A stretch of DNA of 64,000 nt, taken from Ancrocorticia populi (GTDB lineage: Bacteria > Actinomycetota > Actinomycetes > Actinomycetales > Actinomycetaceae). Position numbers and translations under genes: made by a program. The stretch's first letter is position 1. Each line of letters begins with the position of its first letter. The notes under the pieces were generated by a model. That model saw only the letters and a program-made list of their open reading frames with translations, had not been told where the DNA came from and ran no database searches. Below are positions 33,164 to 42,273 of the stretch, in pieces. Location: assembly GCF_003123745.1 (NCBI RefSeq), contig NZ_QETB01000001.1, positions 682,001 to 746,000 on the forward strand, read 5' to 3'.

Positions 33164-33796
33164 GTGGAGATCATTGTTAAGGGTCGGAACACTGAAGTAT
33201 CTGATCGGTTCCGCGGTCACGTTGAAGATAAGCTCCAGAAGATCGAGCAATTCGCGCCCCGTGCGCAGCGGGTAGATGTTGAGCTCACTCATGAGCCCAA
33301 CCCAGCTCAAGCCGAAACGTCCAAGAGGATAGAGATCACGATCCGAGATAAGGGTCCAGTGATCCGCGCGGAGGCATCGGCATCCGATTCTTATGGCGCC
33401 CTTGACCTTGCGATGGGCAAGCTCATTGAGCGGTTGCGCCGGGCGCGCGATCGGAAGAAGGAGCATCCCGTCAAGACCCGTGTGGCAACGCCACTCACAC
33501 TCACCCCAGAGGATGTCAACGTGCCAACCGAAACACCTGCAGACGATGATGAGCGCCGTATCCCCACTACGCCGGGCGAGGCGGTAGAGACCCAGCTTGG
33601 TGATTCTCCCGTTGTTGTACGCCAGAAGCTCTACGAGGCAACGCCGATGTCCGTAGACCAGGCACTTTATGAGATGGAACTGGTAGGACATCCGTTCTAC
33701 CTCTTCATCGATGATGAGACCAAGCAGCCATGCGCCGTCTACCACCGTCACGGGTGGACCTACGGCGTGATCCGGTTGGATGCACAGATCGGCTAG
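33164..33796 (+). CDS. hpf: Ribosome hibernation promoting factor, long form
   Basis: 210 residues. The N-terminal HPF/RaiA ribosome-binding domain (~1-100; EIIVKGRNTEVSDRFRGHVE and IRAEASASDSYGALDLAMGK) is joined by a linker to the C-terminal dimerisation domain (VVVRQKLYEATPMSVDQALY; HPFYLFIDDETKQPCAVYHR). Long HPF dimerises 70S ribosomes to inactive 100S particles in stationary phase. GTG 33164 has GAGGAGGG 4 nt before it; the longer frame from 33116 has no better site. A strong intrinsic terminator follows. Confidence 0.94.
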   Translation: MEIIVKGRNTEVSDRFRGHVEDKLQKIEQFAPRAQRVDVELTHEPNPAQAETSKRIEITIRDKGPVIRAEASASDSYGALDLAMGKLIERLRRARDRKKEHPVKTRVATPLTLTPEDVNVPTETPADDDERRIPTTPGEAVETQLGDSPVVVRQKLYEATPMSVDQALYEMELVGHPFYLFIDDETKQPCAVYHRHGWTYGVIRLDAQIG

Positions 33797-33841
33797 TTGC
33801 TACGCCGGTCTAGCCGTTAGACCGATCTCAGATATACCAGC

Positions 33842-33875
33842 AGGGGCAGCCACTTAGGTGGCTGCCCCTCTTGCC
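33842..33875 (+). terminator. Hairpin terminator after hpf
   Basis: Perfect 12-bp stem AGGGGCAGCCAC/GTGGCTGCCCCT with loop TTAG, followed by CTTG. A second small hairpin (CGGTCTA/TAGACCG, 33806-33824) precedes it. Confidence 0.75.
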
Positions 33876-34089
33876 ATGCCTGGGCGGGGAGGGTTTGGGC
33901 TCTTCCGCGAGTTTCAGCCTTGGATATCGACGTTGCCTCGTATATATCGAGGCTCGAGCATTATGCAAGGGTGAAGCTTTAGCTAATACCGACGAAGCTC
34001 CTGGCAACGCCTGTGCGCGTGACCACCTCGATAGCGGCACGATCTAAAGCCCGATAGCATGGGGCTTTGTGTGCGAAGAAGGGAATGCA

Positions 34090-35472
34090 GTGACAGAACG
34101 TCAGCTCAACGTAGCAGTGATTGGCGCGGGCCCCGCTGGCATCTATGCCTCGGATATCCTCTCCAAATCGAAACTCGATGTGGCTATTGATTTGTTCGAG
34201 CGATTACCTGCTCCCTACGGCCTCGTCCGCTACGGAGTGGCACCCGACCATCCGCGTATCAAGGCCATCATCACCGCTTTGTACAACATCCTGAAGCGCG
34301 GGGACATCAAGCTTCACGGGAACGTCAACATCGGGACTGACGTGACGCTGCAGGAGCTACATCAGTACTACGATGCCGTGATCATTTCCACTGGCGCCGA
34401 TCGCGATGCGCCATTGGAGATCCCGGGTGTTGACCTGCCCGAATGCTATGGCGCCGCGGACTTCGTGTCTTGGTACGACGGACACCCGGATTATCCGCGG
34501 ACTTGGCCACTAAAGGCCAAGGAGATCGCGGTGATTGGCGTGGGTAATGTGGCACTGGATGTGGCGCGCGTGCTCGCCAAGCACCCGGACGATCTCCACC
34601 CAACGGAGATCCCGGCAAACGTCGAGGCCGGCTTGCGTGAATCTCCCGTGACCGACGTCCACATCTTCGGCCGCCGCGGCCCCGCACAGGTCAAGTTCAC
34701 TCCGATGGAACTGCGTGAACTCGGCCATGTTCCGGACGTTGACGTTGTTGTTTATCCAGAAGATTTTGACTACGACGACGGATCCGAAGCCGCCATTGCC
34801 TCCTCCAAGATGACCAAGCAGGTGACCGAGCAGCTGACCAACTGGGTGTTCCAAGAGCCCGAGGATCTCACGGCTTCCCGGCGCATCCACATCCACATGT
34901 TGCAGCAGCCCGCAGAGGTTCTGGGGAGCGAGCACGTTGAAGGTATCCGCATGGAGCGTACCGAGCTTCAAGGCGACGGCTCCGTCAGGGGAACCGGTGA
35001 GTTCATCGATTATCCCGTGCAAGCCGTGTATCGCGCGGTTGGCTATGCTTCGCAGCCACTTGAAGGTGCGCCCTTCAATGAGAACCGCCACGTCATCCCC
35101 AACGAGGCCGGCCGTGTCCAGCGCGACGGCAAGGTTGTAGATGGGCTGTACGCCACCGGATGGATCAAACGCGGACCCATCGGGCTGATCGGATCCACAA
35201 AGTCGGACGCCCAAGAGACCATCGCCAACCTAGTAGAGGACGCCGAGGCGGGCATCCTTGAAGCGACCGGCCCCGGCACCGGGGCCGACGGCTTGCTCCC
35301 ACTGCTCGAAAAGCGCGGCGTGCGCTACACCTCGTGGCATGGCTGGGAGCTCCTAGAAGCCTACGAGATGGCGCTTGGTAAGGCGGAGGGGCGCGAGCGC
35401 GTCAAGGTTGTGGAGCGCGAGACCATGACGGCGGTTTCGAGGGACGAACCGCACGACGGCAAGCTCTACTAG
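34090..35472 (+). CDS. fprA: NADPH-ferredoxin/adrenodoxin-type reductase
   Basis: 460 residues, FprA type: a FAD- and NADPH-binding flavoprotein passing electrons to ferredoxins. The FAD motif VAVIGAGPAGIYASDIL is at the N-terminus, followed by LPAPYGLVRYGVAPDHP. The NADP motif IAVIGVGNVALDVARVL and FGRRGPAQVKFTPMELREL lie in the middle, and GWIKRGPIGLIGSTKSDA near the C-terminus. GTG 34090 has GAAGAAGGG 5 nt upstream; GTG 34069 would add 7 residues. The gene is monocistronic and convergent with the YajQ gene. Its ferredoxin partner is not in the window. Confidence 0.93.
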   Translation: MTERQLNVAVIGAGPAGIYASDILSKSKLDVAIDLFERLPAPYGLVRYGVAPDHPRIKAIITALYNILKRGDIKLHGNVNIGTDVTLQELHQYYDAVIISTGADRDAPLEIPGVDLPECYGAADFVSWYDGHPDYPRTWPLKAKEIAVIGVGNVALDVARVLAKHPDDLHPTEIPANVEAGLRESPVTDVHIFGRRGPAQVKFTPMELRELGHVPDVDVVVYPEDFDYDDGSEAAIASSKMTKQVTEQLTNWVFQEPEDLTASRRIHIHMLQQPAEVLGSEHVEGIRMERTELQGDGSVRGTGEFIDYPVQAVYRAVGYASQPLEGAPFNENRHVIPNEAGRVQRDGKVVDGLYATGWIKRGPIGLIGSTKSDAQETIANLVEDAEAGILEATGPGTGADGLLPLLEKRGVRYTSWHGWELLEAYEMALGKAEGRERVKVVERETMTAVSRDEPHDGKLY

Positions 35473-35480
35473 CAGCGCCC

Positions 35481-35515
35481 CAAACCCGGGATTGCGTCAA
35501 ATCTCGGGTTGGGGG
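35481..35515 (+). repeat. TTGCGTCAA-family intergenic repeat, locus B
   Basis: CCCGGGATTGCGTCAAATCTCGGG: the core (35492-35500) lies in the loop of a hairpin with arms CCCGGGATT and AATCTCGGG. Confidence 0.75.
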
Positions 35516-35523
35516 AGCCGTGG

Positions 35524-35556
35524 GCCCCACCTTGGCACTAAGTGCGGGGGTGGGGC
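35524..35556. terminator. Hairpin between fprA and the YajQ gene
   Basis: GCCCCACC pairs with GGTGGGGC, and inside it GCACT pairs with AGTGC, separated by a small internal loop. There is no T-run. The hairpin is placed to serve the two convergent genes. Confidence 0.5.
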
Positions 35557-35586
35557 TTCGTCGTCGTCGGAAAAAACCAACCAACC

Positions 35587-36081
35587 CTAGCGGTAGTTGG
35601 TGAACTGGAGGGCGCAGTCAACGTCGGCATCCTTGAGCAACGCGATGACTTCTTGCAGGGAGTCGCGCTTCTTGGAGCTGACGCGGAGTTCGTCGCCTTG
35701 GATCTGTACCTTGACACCCTTGGGGCCCTCATCGCGCACGATCTTTGAGAGCTTCTTCGCGTTCTCCTGGCTGAGGCCTTTCTTGAGCGCGCCCACTAGA
35801 TGGAACTCTTTGCCGGAGGGTTTGGGTTCGGCATCGCCAACGTCCAGCGATTTGAGCGGCACACCACGGCGGAACATCTTGGACTGAAGGACATCGTAGA
35901 TCGCGAGCACGCGCTCGGGGGAGTTCGCCACCATGGTGATGGTTTCTCCAGAGAGTGTCACCGAGGCTCCAACTCCCTTGAAATCGTAGCGCTGACTGAT
36001 CTCCTTGGCGGTCTGGTTGACGGCGTTGTCTACTTCTTGTTGGTCATACTCCGAGACCACATCGAATGACGAATCGGCCAT
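35587..36081 (-). CDS. YajQ family nucleotide-binding protein
   Basis: A 164-residue protein of the YajQ/DUF520 family: starts ADSSFDVVSEYDQQEVDNAV, with KEISQRYDFKGVG and VKVQIQGDELRVSSKKRDSLQ. Family members have two ferredoxin-like domains; some bind cyclic-di-GMP or GTP/tRNA, and a role in translation or transcription has been suggested. Ligand specificity cannot be read from sequence. AAGGAG lies 5 nt before ATG. The gene stands alone upstream of the tRNA cluster. Confidence 0.93.
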   Translation of the reverse strand: MADSSFDVVSEYDQQEVDNAVNQTAKEISQRYDFKGVGASVTLSGETITMVANSPERVLAIYDVLQSKMFRRGVPLKSLDVGDAEPKPSGKEFHLVGALKKGLSQENAKKLSKIVRDEGPKGVKVQIQGDELRVSSKKRDSLQEVIALLKDADVDCALQFTNYR

Positions 36082-36194
36082 GATTCTCCTTAGTTCTGGT
36101 ACCTATGTCACAAGGGCTTATATCAGTTTGACAGTCTACGGGTGAAAGCTGCTAATCTCATCTGGCACGGTTCGGCTAAGGCTGAACTACGCAA

Positions 36195-36277
36195 GGCGGG
36201 TTTCCCGAGCGGCCAAAGGGAACTGACTGTAAATCAGTCGCTGTTATGCTTCGCAGGTTCGAATCCTGCACCCGCCA
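36195..36277 (+). tRNA. tRNA-Tyr (GTA)
   Basis: Class II tRNA of 83 nt. Acceptor GGCGGGT pairs with ACCCGCC, the anticodon stem is ACTGA/TCAGT with loop CTGTAAA (anticodon 36229-36231), a long variable arm is present, and the T-loop is TTCGAAT. The discriminator base is A; CCA is not encoded. Confidence 0.95.
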
Positions 36278-36378
36278 CAGGGCACGGTTTTACGCCGTGT
36301 TTAACGTGATTGGTGTAACTGAGTTCTCACTGCTTCCGATGGAAAAGGTGTGGGCAAAACGGTACGCTTATCGGCGTT

Positions 36379-36451
36379 GCCCCGATAGCTCAGTCGGCAG
36401 AGCGTCTCCATGGTAAGGAGAAGGTCAAGGGTTCGATTCCCTTTCGGGGCT
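36379..36451 (+). tRNA. tRNA-Thr (GGT)
   Basis: Acceptor GCCCCGA pairs with TCGGGGC, the anticodon stem is TCTCC/GGAGA with loop ATGGTAA, and the T-loop is TTCGATT. The bases following the discriminator T read CCA (36452-36454), so CCA may be encoded. Confidence 0.95.
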
Positions 36452-36479
36452 CCATCGCTTCCATCCGGATGCGAGATGA

Positions 36480-36553
36480 GGCGGGGTAGCTCAGTTGGTC
36501 AGAGCGCACGACTCATAATCGTGAGGTCGCGGGTTCAAACCCCGCCCCCGCTA
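36480..36553 (+). tRNA. tRNA-Met (CAT), elongator type
   Basis: Acceptor GGCGGGG pairs with CCCCGCT (first pair G-U), the anticodon stem is CACGA/TCGTG with loop CTCATAA, and the T-stem is GCGGG/CCCGC. A paired acceptor end rather than the initiator mismatch points to elongator Met. CAT could also mark a lysidine Ile tRNA; position before rpmG favours Met. Confidence 0.9.
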
Positions 36554-36605
36554 CAATATGAAGAAGCGAATCCTCGCTTCGCCTGGACCGTGAGGAGATA
36601 GAGCA

Positions 36606-36773
36606 GTGGCTAGCAAGTCGGATGTTCGCCCCAAGATCACCCTCGCCTGCGAGGTGTGCAAGGAGCGCAACTACATCACCAAGAAGAACCGCCGTAACAC
36701 GCCGGATCGTTTGGGCATTAAGAAGTATTGCTCAAGGTGCAACAAGTCAACCCTGCATCGCGAGACCCGCTAA
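36606..36773 (+). CDS. rpmG: 50S ribosomal protein L33
   Basis: A 55-residue ribosomal protein starting at GTG, after GAGGAGATAGAGCA. It is the zinc-binding (C+) form, with C15/C18 ([10 protein letters not shown]) and C42/C45 (YCSRCNKST). It sits directly after tRNA-Thr and tRNA-Met, as in other actinobacteria. A strong intrinsic terminator follows. It is too short for routine ORF listing but unambiguous. Confidence 0.96.
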   Translation: MASKSDVRPKITLACEVCKERNYITKKNRRNTPDRLGIKKYCSRCNKSTLHRETR

Positions 36774-36786
36774 ATGCTAGGTGATT

Positions 36787-36824
36787 AAGGCCCACAGCTT
36801 TCGAGTTGTGGGCTTTATTTTTTT
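36787..36824 (+). terminator. Intrinsic terminator after rpmG
   Basis: GCCCACAGCT / AGTTGTGGGC stem with TTCG tetraloop, followed by TTTATTTTTTT. Confidence 0.85.
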
Positions 36825-36980
36825 GGCGACGACGACGGCAGACGGCCGCCCCTCCCTCCGCCGGCGCGCCCATGCCGCATTTTGGTGAACACGTGTGTTC
36901 GACCCTGAGCACGGCCGGAAGTATGGGCGTGCTCAGGGTGCAGCGGACGTGCTCAGGATTCTGGGGCGGGGCACCAATGC

Positions 36981-36986
36981 TAGGCT
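36981..36986 (+). promoter_or_regulatory. Leaderless -10 box for murB
   Basis: TAGGCT is followed by 6 nt and GTG 36993. The preceding GTG at 36987 would lie inside the spacer, so this box argues for the second GTG as start. Confidence 0.5.
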
Positions 36987-36992
36987 GTGGCC

Positions 36993-38162
36993 GTGACTTG
37001 CTTCGTTCCAGCGCATTCAGAAGAGCCCATCGAAACCGTGCCACCGCTTCCTGCGGGGAGATCGGTACCTGGGGCTAAGACTCTCGCAGATCTGACCACA
37101 ATCGGCGTTGGTGGGCCGATCACAACGCTTGTTGAGGCGGAGAAGGAGGCGGACCTGATCGAGGCGGTGCGAGCCGCAGATGATGAGGGAAAGCCGCTCC
37201 TCGTGATTGGCGGCGGTTCCAATGTGTTGGCCCGTGACGATGCCTTTGAGGGCGTTGTGGTGCGCGATCTGCGCTCGGATATCAGGCTGGTCCAAGAAGG
37301 CGGCTGTGAGGGTGCCAATCTCCGTGTGCTAGGTGGCACTGGGTGGGACGAACTTGTTGTCCACACAATCCAGAACGAGTGGATGGGGCTTGAGGCACTG
37401 TCCGGTATTCCCGGCACAGTTGGAGCGGCGCCCATTCAAAACATCGGGGCGTATGGCCAAGAGATTGCCTCCTCAGTGGCTCGTGTCCAGACATGGGATC
37501 GGAAGACCCAGAGTCGCCGTGAGTTCACCATGAACGAGCTTGGCTTTGGTTACCGCACCAGCATACTCAAGCAGACGTTTTCGGATGGGTGGGGGCCGAG
37601 TCCTCGCTATATCGTGCTGCACGTGGATCTCCAGTTGCGTATTGCTTCGCTATCGGCCCCGGTGCGGTTCGGGCAGCTCTCCAAGATCCTGGGCGTCGAG
37701 GGCGGCACTCGCGTTCCAGCCACAGACGTGCGTGCGGCGGTGCTTGAGCTCCGCCGTTCCAAGGGGATGGTACTCGATGATACTGACCGCGATTCATACT
37801 CCTGTGGTTCGTTCTTCACGAATCCCGTGTTGACTGAGGAGCAAGCGGCCGCACTGCCCGACGATGCACCGCGTTACCCGGTGACGGACGAAAGCCGATT
37901 GGTGCTTGGCGCGGCCGCGCCAACCATTGAGGGACAGGTCAAGACCTCGGCCGCGTGGCTCATTGATCACGCCGGATTCCCGGCTGGATATGCCATGCCA
38001 GGCCCGGCCGCACTTTCCACGAAGCACTGCCTCGCGCTGACGAATCGCGGAGGGGCGAGCGGTGAGGGCCTTCGCGACCTTGCCCGTACCGTCCGTGACG
38101 GGGTGCGGGAACGCTTCGGCGTGGAGCTACACCCTGAGCCCACGGTGGTCGGGGGCCTCTAG
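36993..38162 (+). CDS. murB: UDP-N-acetylenolpyruvoylglucosamine reductase
   Basis: MurB reduces UDP-GlcNAc-enolpyruvate to UDP-MurNAc with NADPH and FAD, in the cytoplasm. About 389 residues: TTIGVGGPITTLVEAEKEAD and LLVIGGGSNVLARDDAFEGVV (FAD-binding PCMH fold), ALSGIPGTVGAAPIQNIGAYG, FGYRTSIL, and the catalytic Ser in SYSCGSFFTNPVL near the middle of the C-terminal half; AAWLIDHAGF near the end. The frame also allows GTG 36987, but the promoter spacing favours 36993. It occupies the slot that holds hadABC in mycobacteria. Confidence 0.93.
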   Translation: MTCFVPAHSEEPIETVPPLPAGRSVPGAKTLADLTTIGVGGPITTLVEAEKEADLIEAVRAADDEGKPLLVIGGGSNVLARDDAFEGVVVRDLRSDIRLVQEGGCEGANLRVLGGTGWDELVVHTIQNEWMGLEALSGIPGTVGAAPIQNIGAYGQEIASSVARVQTWDRKTQSRREFTMNELGFGYRTSILKQTFSDGWGPSPRYIVLHVDLQLRIASLSAPVRFGQLSKILGVEGGTRVPATDVRAAVLELRRSKGMVLDDTDRDSYSCGSFFTNPVLTEEQAAALPDDAPRYPVTDESRLVLGAAAPTIEGQVKTSAAWLIDHAGFPAGYAMPGPAALSTKHCLALTNRGGASGEGLRDLARTVRDGVRERFGVELHPEPTVVGGL

Positions 38163-38175
38163 GCCGCGCCCGTGC

Positions 38176-38208
38176 AGCCCGAGATTTGACGCAATCTCGC
38201 GGGGAGGG
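38176..38208. repeat. TTGCGTCAA-family intergenic repeat, locus C
   Basis: CCCGAGATTTGACGCAATCTCGCGGGG: core 38186-38194 in the loop of a hairpin CGAGATT/AATCTCG, between the convergent murB and add genes, where it may serve as a terminator. Confidence 0.75.
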
Positions 38209-38230
38209 AAGCTGAGGAGAGCGAAGGCGG

Positions 38231-39247
38231 TTAATCCTCCGCCAGCCAAGCGTCAATCTCCGCACGCCAACGCGCCTTCGATTCCCGCGAGGCAAAGGAC
38301 GCCTCAACAGAGGTTCGCGCCAGATGGGCGAGCTCGCGGTCAGAAAACCCGGACCTTCTCAGAATCTCGTACTGATCGGTGAGCCGGGAGAGGAACAGCA
38401 GCGGATCGTCGGCGCCAAGTGCGATCTGTGCGCCGGCTTCCATGAGTTGACGGACGGGGACTTGGTCCTCTTCCTTGTACACTCCCAGCGACACATTGGA
38501 TTCGGGGCAGATCTCAAAGGCCACGCCGGCATCGATGATGCGCCGCGCTAGGTCCATGTCCTCTGTGGCGCGAACGCCGTGCCCGAGCCGGGCGGGCTTA
38601 AGATGCGCCATGACGTCGCGCACGTGCTCCGGGCCTAGCAGCTCCCCACCGTGAGGGACAGACGGGATACCGGCGCGGCGGGCGATGTTGAACGCTGCCG
38701 CCCACTCGGAGGTGATGCCGCGGCGTTCGTCATTGGACAATCCGAAGCCCACGACGCTCCCGGGCCCGTCCCCGGCGTACTGGGCTGCTAGCCGTGCCAG
38801 CGTGCGGGCTTCGAGGGGATGCCGAACGCGGGAGGCGGCAACGATCACGCCCACCTCGATCCCGAATTCGCGGCTGGCATTAGTGGCCTCGTCTAGGACA
38901 ATCTCTAAGGCAGGGGTGATGCCGCCAACGAAGGGGGCATAGGAGGTGGGATCGATCTGGATCTCGAGGCGTCGGGAGCCTTCGCGGGCATCATCGGCAA
39001 CGGCCTCGCGAACGATCCGCCGCATGGACTCCTCGGAGCGCACAACGGCGCGGGCGGCATCATAGGCGCGCTGGAACCGAAACCAGCCGCGCTGATCGGC
39101 GGGAACTTGCAGGGCCACGTTATCGGTGAGGGTATCGGGCAGGCGTAGGTCCTGCTCGTGAGCCATGGAGGTCAGGCTGGACACGCTGAGGGAACCCGTG
39201 AAGTGCAGGTGTAAGTGAGCCTTGGGAAGTTTGTTGAGGTCACGCAC
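38231..39247 (-). CDS. add: Adenosine deaminase
   Basis: About 338 residues of the adenosine/adenine deaminase family, converting adenosine to inosine for purine salvage. Zinc ligands are present in LPKAHLHLHFTGSL near the N-terminus, VPHGGELLGPEHV, RLGHGVRATED (catalytic His), and ALGADDPLLF (Asp pair). The open frame reaches 39391, but related actinobacterial proteins begin MRDL.LPKAHLHLHF, which corresponds to GTG 39247; ATG 39265 is an alternative. Whether it prefers adenosine or another purine derivative is not certain. Confidence 0.88.
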   Translation of the reverse strand: MRDLNKLPKAHLHLHFTGSLSVSSLTSMAHEQDLRLPDTLTDNVALQVPADQRGWFRFQRAYDAARAVVRSEESMRRIVREAVADDAREGSRRLEIQIDPTSYAPFVGGITPALEIVLDEATNASREFGIEVGVIVAASRVRHPLEARTLARLAAQYAGDGPGSVVGFGLSNDERRGITSEWAAAFNIARRAGIPSVPHGGELLGPEHVRDVMAHLKPARLGHGVRATEDMDLARRIIDAGVAFEICPESNVSLGVYKEEDQVPVRQLMEAGAQIALGADDPLLFLSRLTDQYEILRRSGFSDRELAHLARTSVEASFASRESKARWRAEIDAWLAED

Positions 39248-39338
39248 GTGGCTATCTTTCCACATAAACCCCGCGATAGCGGAGGCGCGATGGGTGATGC
39301 GTGGCGCATCTGACGCCTGAATGTTGTAGAAAAGACCT

Positions 39339-40595
39339 ATGACGTTGCCCGCGCGGTCCGAACATGAGAGCCATGACCTCGCTCTCCTCACCGGAAACGG
39401 TGCCGCTGAAATGCTCGCTATGGCCCTTGGCGAGAGGTCGATTGTGCGCTCATGGCGCGTGCATTCGCAGCACCATAGGCCTGGGGCGGGGGTGACGGTG
39501 TGCTACGACGTCGTGGTCGATAAAAACCTACAGGACGGCAGAACCGAACGGGATCAAGCGTACTTGTGCGCCTCCACGGCCAAGCTGAAGAATCCCAACC
39601 ACCCAGCGCTCACCCACCTGCAGGCGGGCGGGACGAAGGTGAGCGTGTGGTTCTACCCGAATGATCCAGAGCTACCGGCGCTGCCGATGGCCTGTTCGCC
39701 TTCGCTGATGAGTGAGCTTCTGGGGGAGCCGGTGGGCATCGAGCTGATGAGCTACCGCCCCACCCGTCGCGCCGTAGTTAAGGTGACGCGCACGAACGGG
39801 GCGGAGACGTTTGGGAAGGTTCTGCGCCCGGGATCCGCGCAGGATTTGGTTGCGAGGCACCGCGTTTTGGAAGAAGCGAACGTACCGGCGCCTCGCGTTG
39901 TTTTTTCTAACGACGACGGCCTAGTCCTCTCCTCCAACCTCCCCGGCGAACCTTTGGCCAATCTGCTCTCGCGAGGTCTTGGGCACCGGGCGCCGTTGGT
40001 GATCGGGGACCTAGTGGGGATTCTGGATGCCTTGCCGCAAAGCGCTCTGACATTTCCGGAAAGGCCAGCATGGGCCGATCGCGCGGAACACTACGGGCAT
40101 GCGGCCGCCACGGCGCTGCCGGAGGCCGGGGCGCGCTGTCAGGATATTGCCCGGCGGGTCAACGCACTGCTTCGGGTGAGCGATCCGGGACCGGTTGTGC
40201 CAGTCCACGGGGACTTCTATGAGGCGAACATCTTCATGGTGCGTGGGGGATCGCAGGTTTCTGGGATCATCGATGTAGATTCGATTGGTCCGGGCCACCG
40301 CGTGGACGATTTGGCGTGCCTGCTCGGGCATGTGAGCGTTCTGCCGCATCTGGCGCCGCAATCCTATCCGCACGTCAACGATGATCTTGCGCGGTGGGCT
40401 AACGCGTGCGAACAGTTGGTGGATCCGATTGCGTTGAATGCGCGGGCGGCTGGCGTTGTACTGTCGCTGGTGGCCGGGGCGAAAAGGGTGGACGGACGTG
40501 AATGGCGGCCCGACGCACTGGGGCGGGTGGCCACCGCTGAAAGGTGGTTGAACCGCGCCGAGGCGTGGGCCGTCAATCGAGGGGTTATGTATTAG
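39339..40595 (+). CDS. Aminoglycoside-phosphotransferase-fold (APH) family protein
   Basis: 418 residues with a kinase-like APH fold: VVKVTRTNGAETFGKVLRPG for the nucleotide-binding lysine, VPVHGDFYEANIF as the catalytic Brenner motif (HGDxxxxN), and GIIDVDSIGPGHRVDDLAC with the metal-binding Asp. Actinobacterial relatives are annotated broadly as phosphotransferases; substrates include maltose, choline and unknown small molecules. I see no reason to call it a drug-resistance gene. ATG is preceded by TAGAAA and exactly 6 nt, a weaker version of the leaderless arrangement. Confidence 0.8.
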   Translation: MTLPARSEHESHDLALLTGNGAAEMLAMALGERSIVRSWRVHSQHHRPGAGVTVCYDVVVDKNLQDGRTERDQAYLCASTAKLKNPNHPALTHLQAGGTKVSVWFYPNDPELPALPMACSPSLMSELLGEPVGIELMSYRPTRRAVVKVTRTNGAETFGKVLRPGSAQDLVARHRVLEEANVPAPRVVFSNDDGLVLSSNLPGEPLANLLSRGLGHRAPLVIGDLVGILDALPQSALTFPERPAWADRAEHYGHAAATALPEAGARCQDIARRVNALLRVSDPGPVVPVHGDFYEANIFMVRGGSQVSGIIDVDSIGPGHRVDDLACLLGHVSVLPHLAPQSYPHVNDDLARWANACEQLVDPIALNARAAGVVLSLVAGAKRVDGREWRPDALGRVATAERWLNRAEAWAVNRGVMY

Positions 40596-40606
40596 GAGCC
40601 TTCGAG

Positions 40607-41815
40607 CTAACCGAGCAGCTTCTGCAGGCGCGTCAGGCCCTCAACGATGTCTTCGTCCGCAAGCGCGTAGGACAAGCGCAGGCAACCAGAGTGGCCGAAT
40701 GCCTCGCCGGGAACTACGGCCACCTCCGCCTCTTCAAGGATGAGAGCAGCTAGTTCTGCGGTGGTATCCACCTCGCGGCCGTTGATCTCCTTGTTGAGGA
40801 GTGCCGAAACGTCGGGGTAGAGGTAGAAAGCGCCCTCTGCCTCGGGAACCACAACGCCATCAATCTGGCGGAGCATGCCCAGCATGAGATCACGCCGGCG
40901 CTGGAAGGCTGCGCGGTGTTCGGCCACGGCCTCCTGCGGGCCCGTGAGAGCGGCGATGGCGGCGCGCTGGGACACGTTGGCCACGTTCGAGGTGGTGTGA
41001 GACTGCATGTTGGTTGCGGCCTTGATGATGTCCTTCGGACCGTACATCCAGCCCACGCGCCACCCGGTCATCGAGTAGGTCTTGGCTACGCCGTTGAGGA
41101 CGATGGTTTGGTTCGCGAGGTCCGGGACCAAGCTAAGCAAGTAGTTCATAGGCTTGCCGTAGGTAAGGTGTTCGTAGATCTCATCGGTCACAACCCACAG
41201 GCCGTGTTCCAGTGCCCACTCGCCAATTGCGGTGAGTTCCTCGGCGGTGTAGACGGCGCCGGTGGGGTTGGACGGCGAACATAGGAGGATCGCCTTGGTG
41301 CGGCGGGTGCGGGCCTCTTCCAACTGCTCAAGTGTGACCTTGTAATCGGCCGCAGCGTCTGCGAATACCTTGACGGGGACGCCACCGCATAGGCGCATGG
41401 CTTCGGGATAGGTGGTCCAGTACGGGGCCGGGAGGATGATTTCGTCACCGCGGTCCGTGATGGCGGCAAAGGCCTGATAGACGGCCTGCTTGCCGCCGTT
41501 GGTCACGAGGATGTTGGCCGGATCAACTTGAACGCCTGAATCTTCCAGCGTCTTATCGGCGATCACCTTGCGCAGCTCGGGTAGGCCGGCCGCGGGGGAG
41601 TACTTGTGATTCTTGGGGTCCTTGGCGGCTTCGATGGCTGCCTCAACGATGTGGGGTGCCGTTGGGAAATCTGGTTCGCCAGCACCGAAACCGATGACGG
41701 GGCGGCCGGCTGCCTTCAGTGCCTTGGCCTTGGCATCTACTGCGAGAGTTGCGGATTCTTGGATAGCTGCGAGCCGGGATGATACGCGGCGAGCTGGTTC
41801 GGTAGATGTAGTCAC
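40607..41815 (-). CDS. Pyridoxal-phosphate-dependent aminotransferase, aspartate type
   Basis: A 402-residue class I/II aminotransferase of the AspC/Ib group. [13 protein letters not shown] is the substrate-binding start, [15 protein letters not shown] follows, [11 protein letters not shown] is in the middle, [13 protein letters not shown] carries the Asp that holds the PLP ring, [16 protein letters not shown] bears the PLP-lysine, and CLRLSYAL the carboxylate-binding Arg. It probably interconverts aspartate/oxaloacetate and glutamate/2-oxoglutarate. It lies in the conserved slot upstream of tRNA-Trp-secE. Confidence 0.9.
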   Translation of the reverse strand: MTTSTEPARRVSSRLAAIQESATLAVDAKAKALKAAGRPVIGFGAGEPDFPTAPHIVEAAIEAAKDPKNHKYSPAAGLPELRKVIADKTLEDSGVQVDPANILVTNGGKQAVYQAFAAITDRGDEIILPAPYWTTYPEAMRLCGGVPVKVFADAAADYKVTLEQLEEARTRRTKAILLCSPSNPTGAVYTAEELTAIGEWALEHGLWVVTDEIYEHLTYGKPMNYLLSLVPDLANQTIVLNGVAKTYSMTGWRVGWMYGPKDIIKAATNMQSHTTSNVANVSQRAAIAALTGPQEAVAEHRAAFQRRRDLMLGMLRQIDGVVVPEAEGAFYLYPDVSALLNKEINGREVDTTAELAALILEEAEVAVVPGEAFGHSGCLRLSYALADEDIVEGLTRLQKLLG

Positions 41816-42136
41816 GGCCCTATCTTCACATGTGGGACGGGGTGAGTATTGTGACGTGAGAATAATGGGACGGCGGGCGGGCCGTGTAGCGGGCCATGGT
41901 CATACCTGGCCAGACCAGGACCAAAAGTCCTAGATGGAGGCGCTCAAGCCCCAGAGTCTGGCTGGTTTTGAGCGTTGGTGAGGCGGATTGGTTTACCAAT
42001 TTGTGTGTTGAATCCTACAGTGGCACGCTCTGGCTCGCCTCGCGGCGTTCAAACGGGTAACCTCGTCTTCGTTGTGCCGGGCACATTGGCCATTGACCCC
42101 GTGATGGGGCATAATGTTCAAGTGCTCAATGGCCGA
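41816..42136. other. 321-bp intergenic stretch before tRNA-Trp
   Basis: No gene is seen. TTGACC (42093-42098) and TAATGT (42112-42117) lie upstream of the tRNA, but with only 13 bp between them; TTGGCC at 42086 with 20 bp is another possible -35. An ORF spanning the tRNA here is spurious. Confidence 0.4.
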
Positions 42137-42209
42137 AGGGTAGTGGCGCAATTGGTAGCGCATCGGTCTCCAAAACCGACGGTTGGGGGTTCGAGTCCCT
42201 CCTACCCTG
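42137..42209 (+). tRNA. tRNA-Trp (CCA)
   Basis: Acceptor AGGGTAG pairs with CTACCCT, the anticodon stem is TCGGT/ACCGA with loop CTCCAAA, the T-loop is TTCGAGT and the discriminator is G. It sits directly upstream of secE, the usual actinobacterial order. Confidence 0.96.
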
Positions 42210-42273
42210 CTGAGGCGGCCCATGATTGCATGGGCCGCTTTTGTTTAACTACGAACCCAAGTTAAGGAACGAT

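Noticed and set aside
39339-40595. Aminoglycoside resistance gene
   Set aside because: Only the general APH kinase fold is visible; chromosomal actinobacterial relatives are not resistance genes.
41975-42265. 96-residue ORF spanning tRNA-Trp
   Set aside because: It crosses a clear tRNA gene and is not compatible with it.
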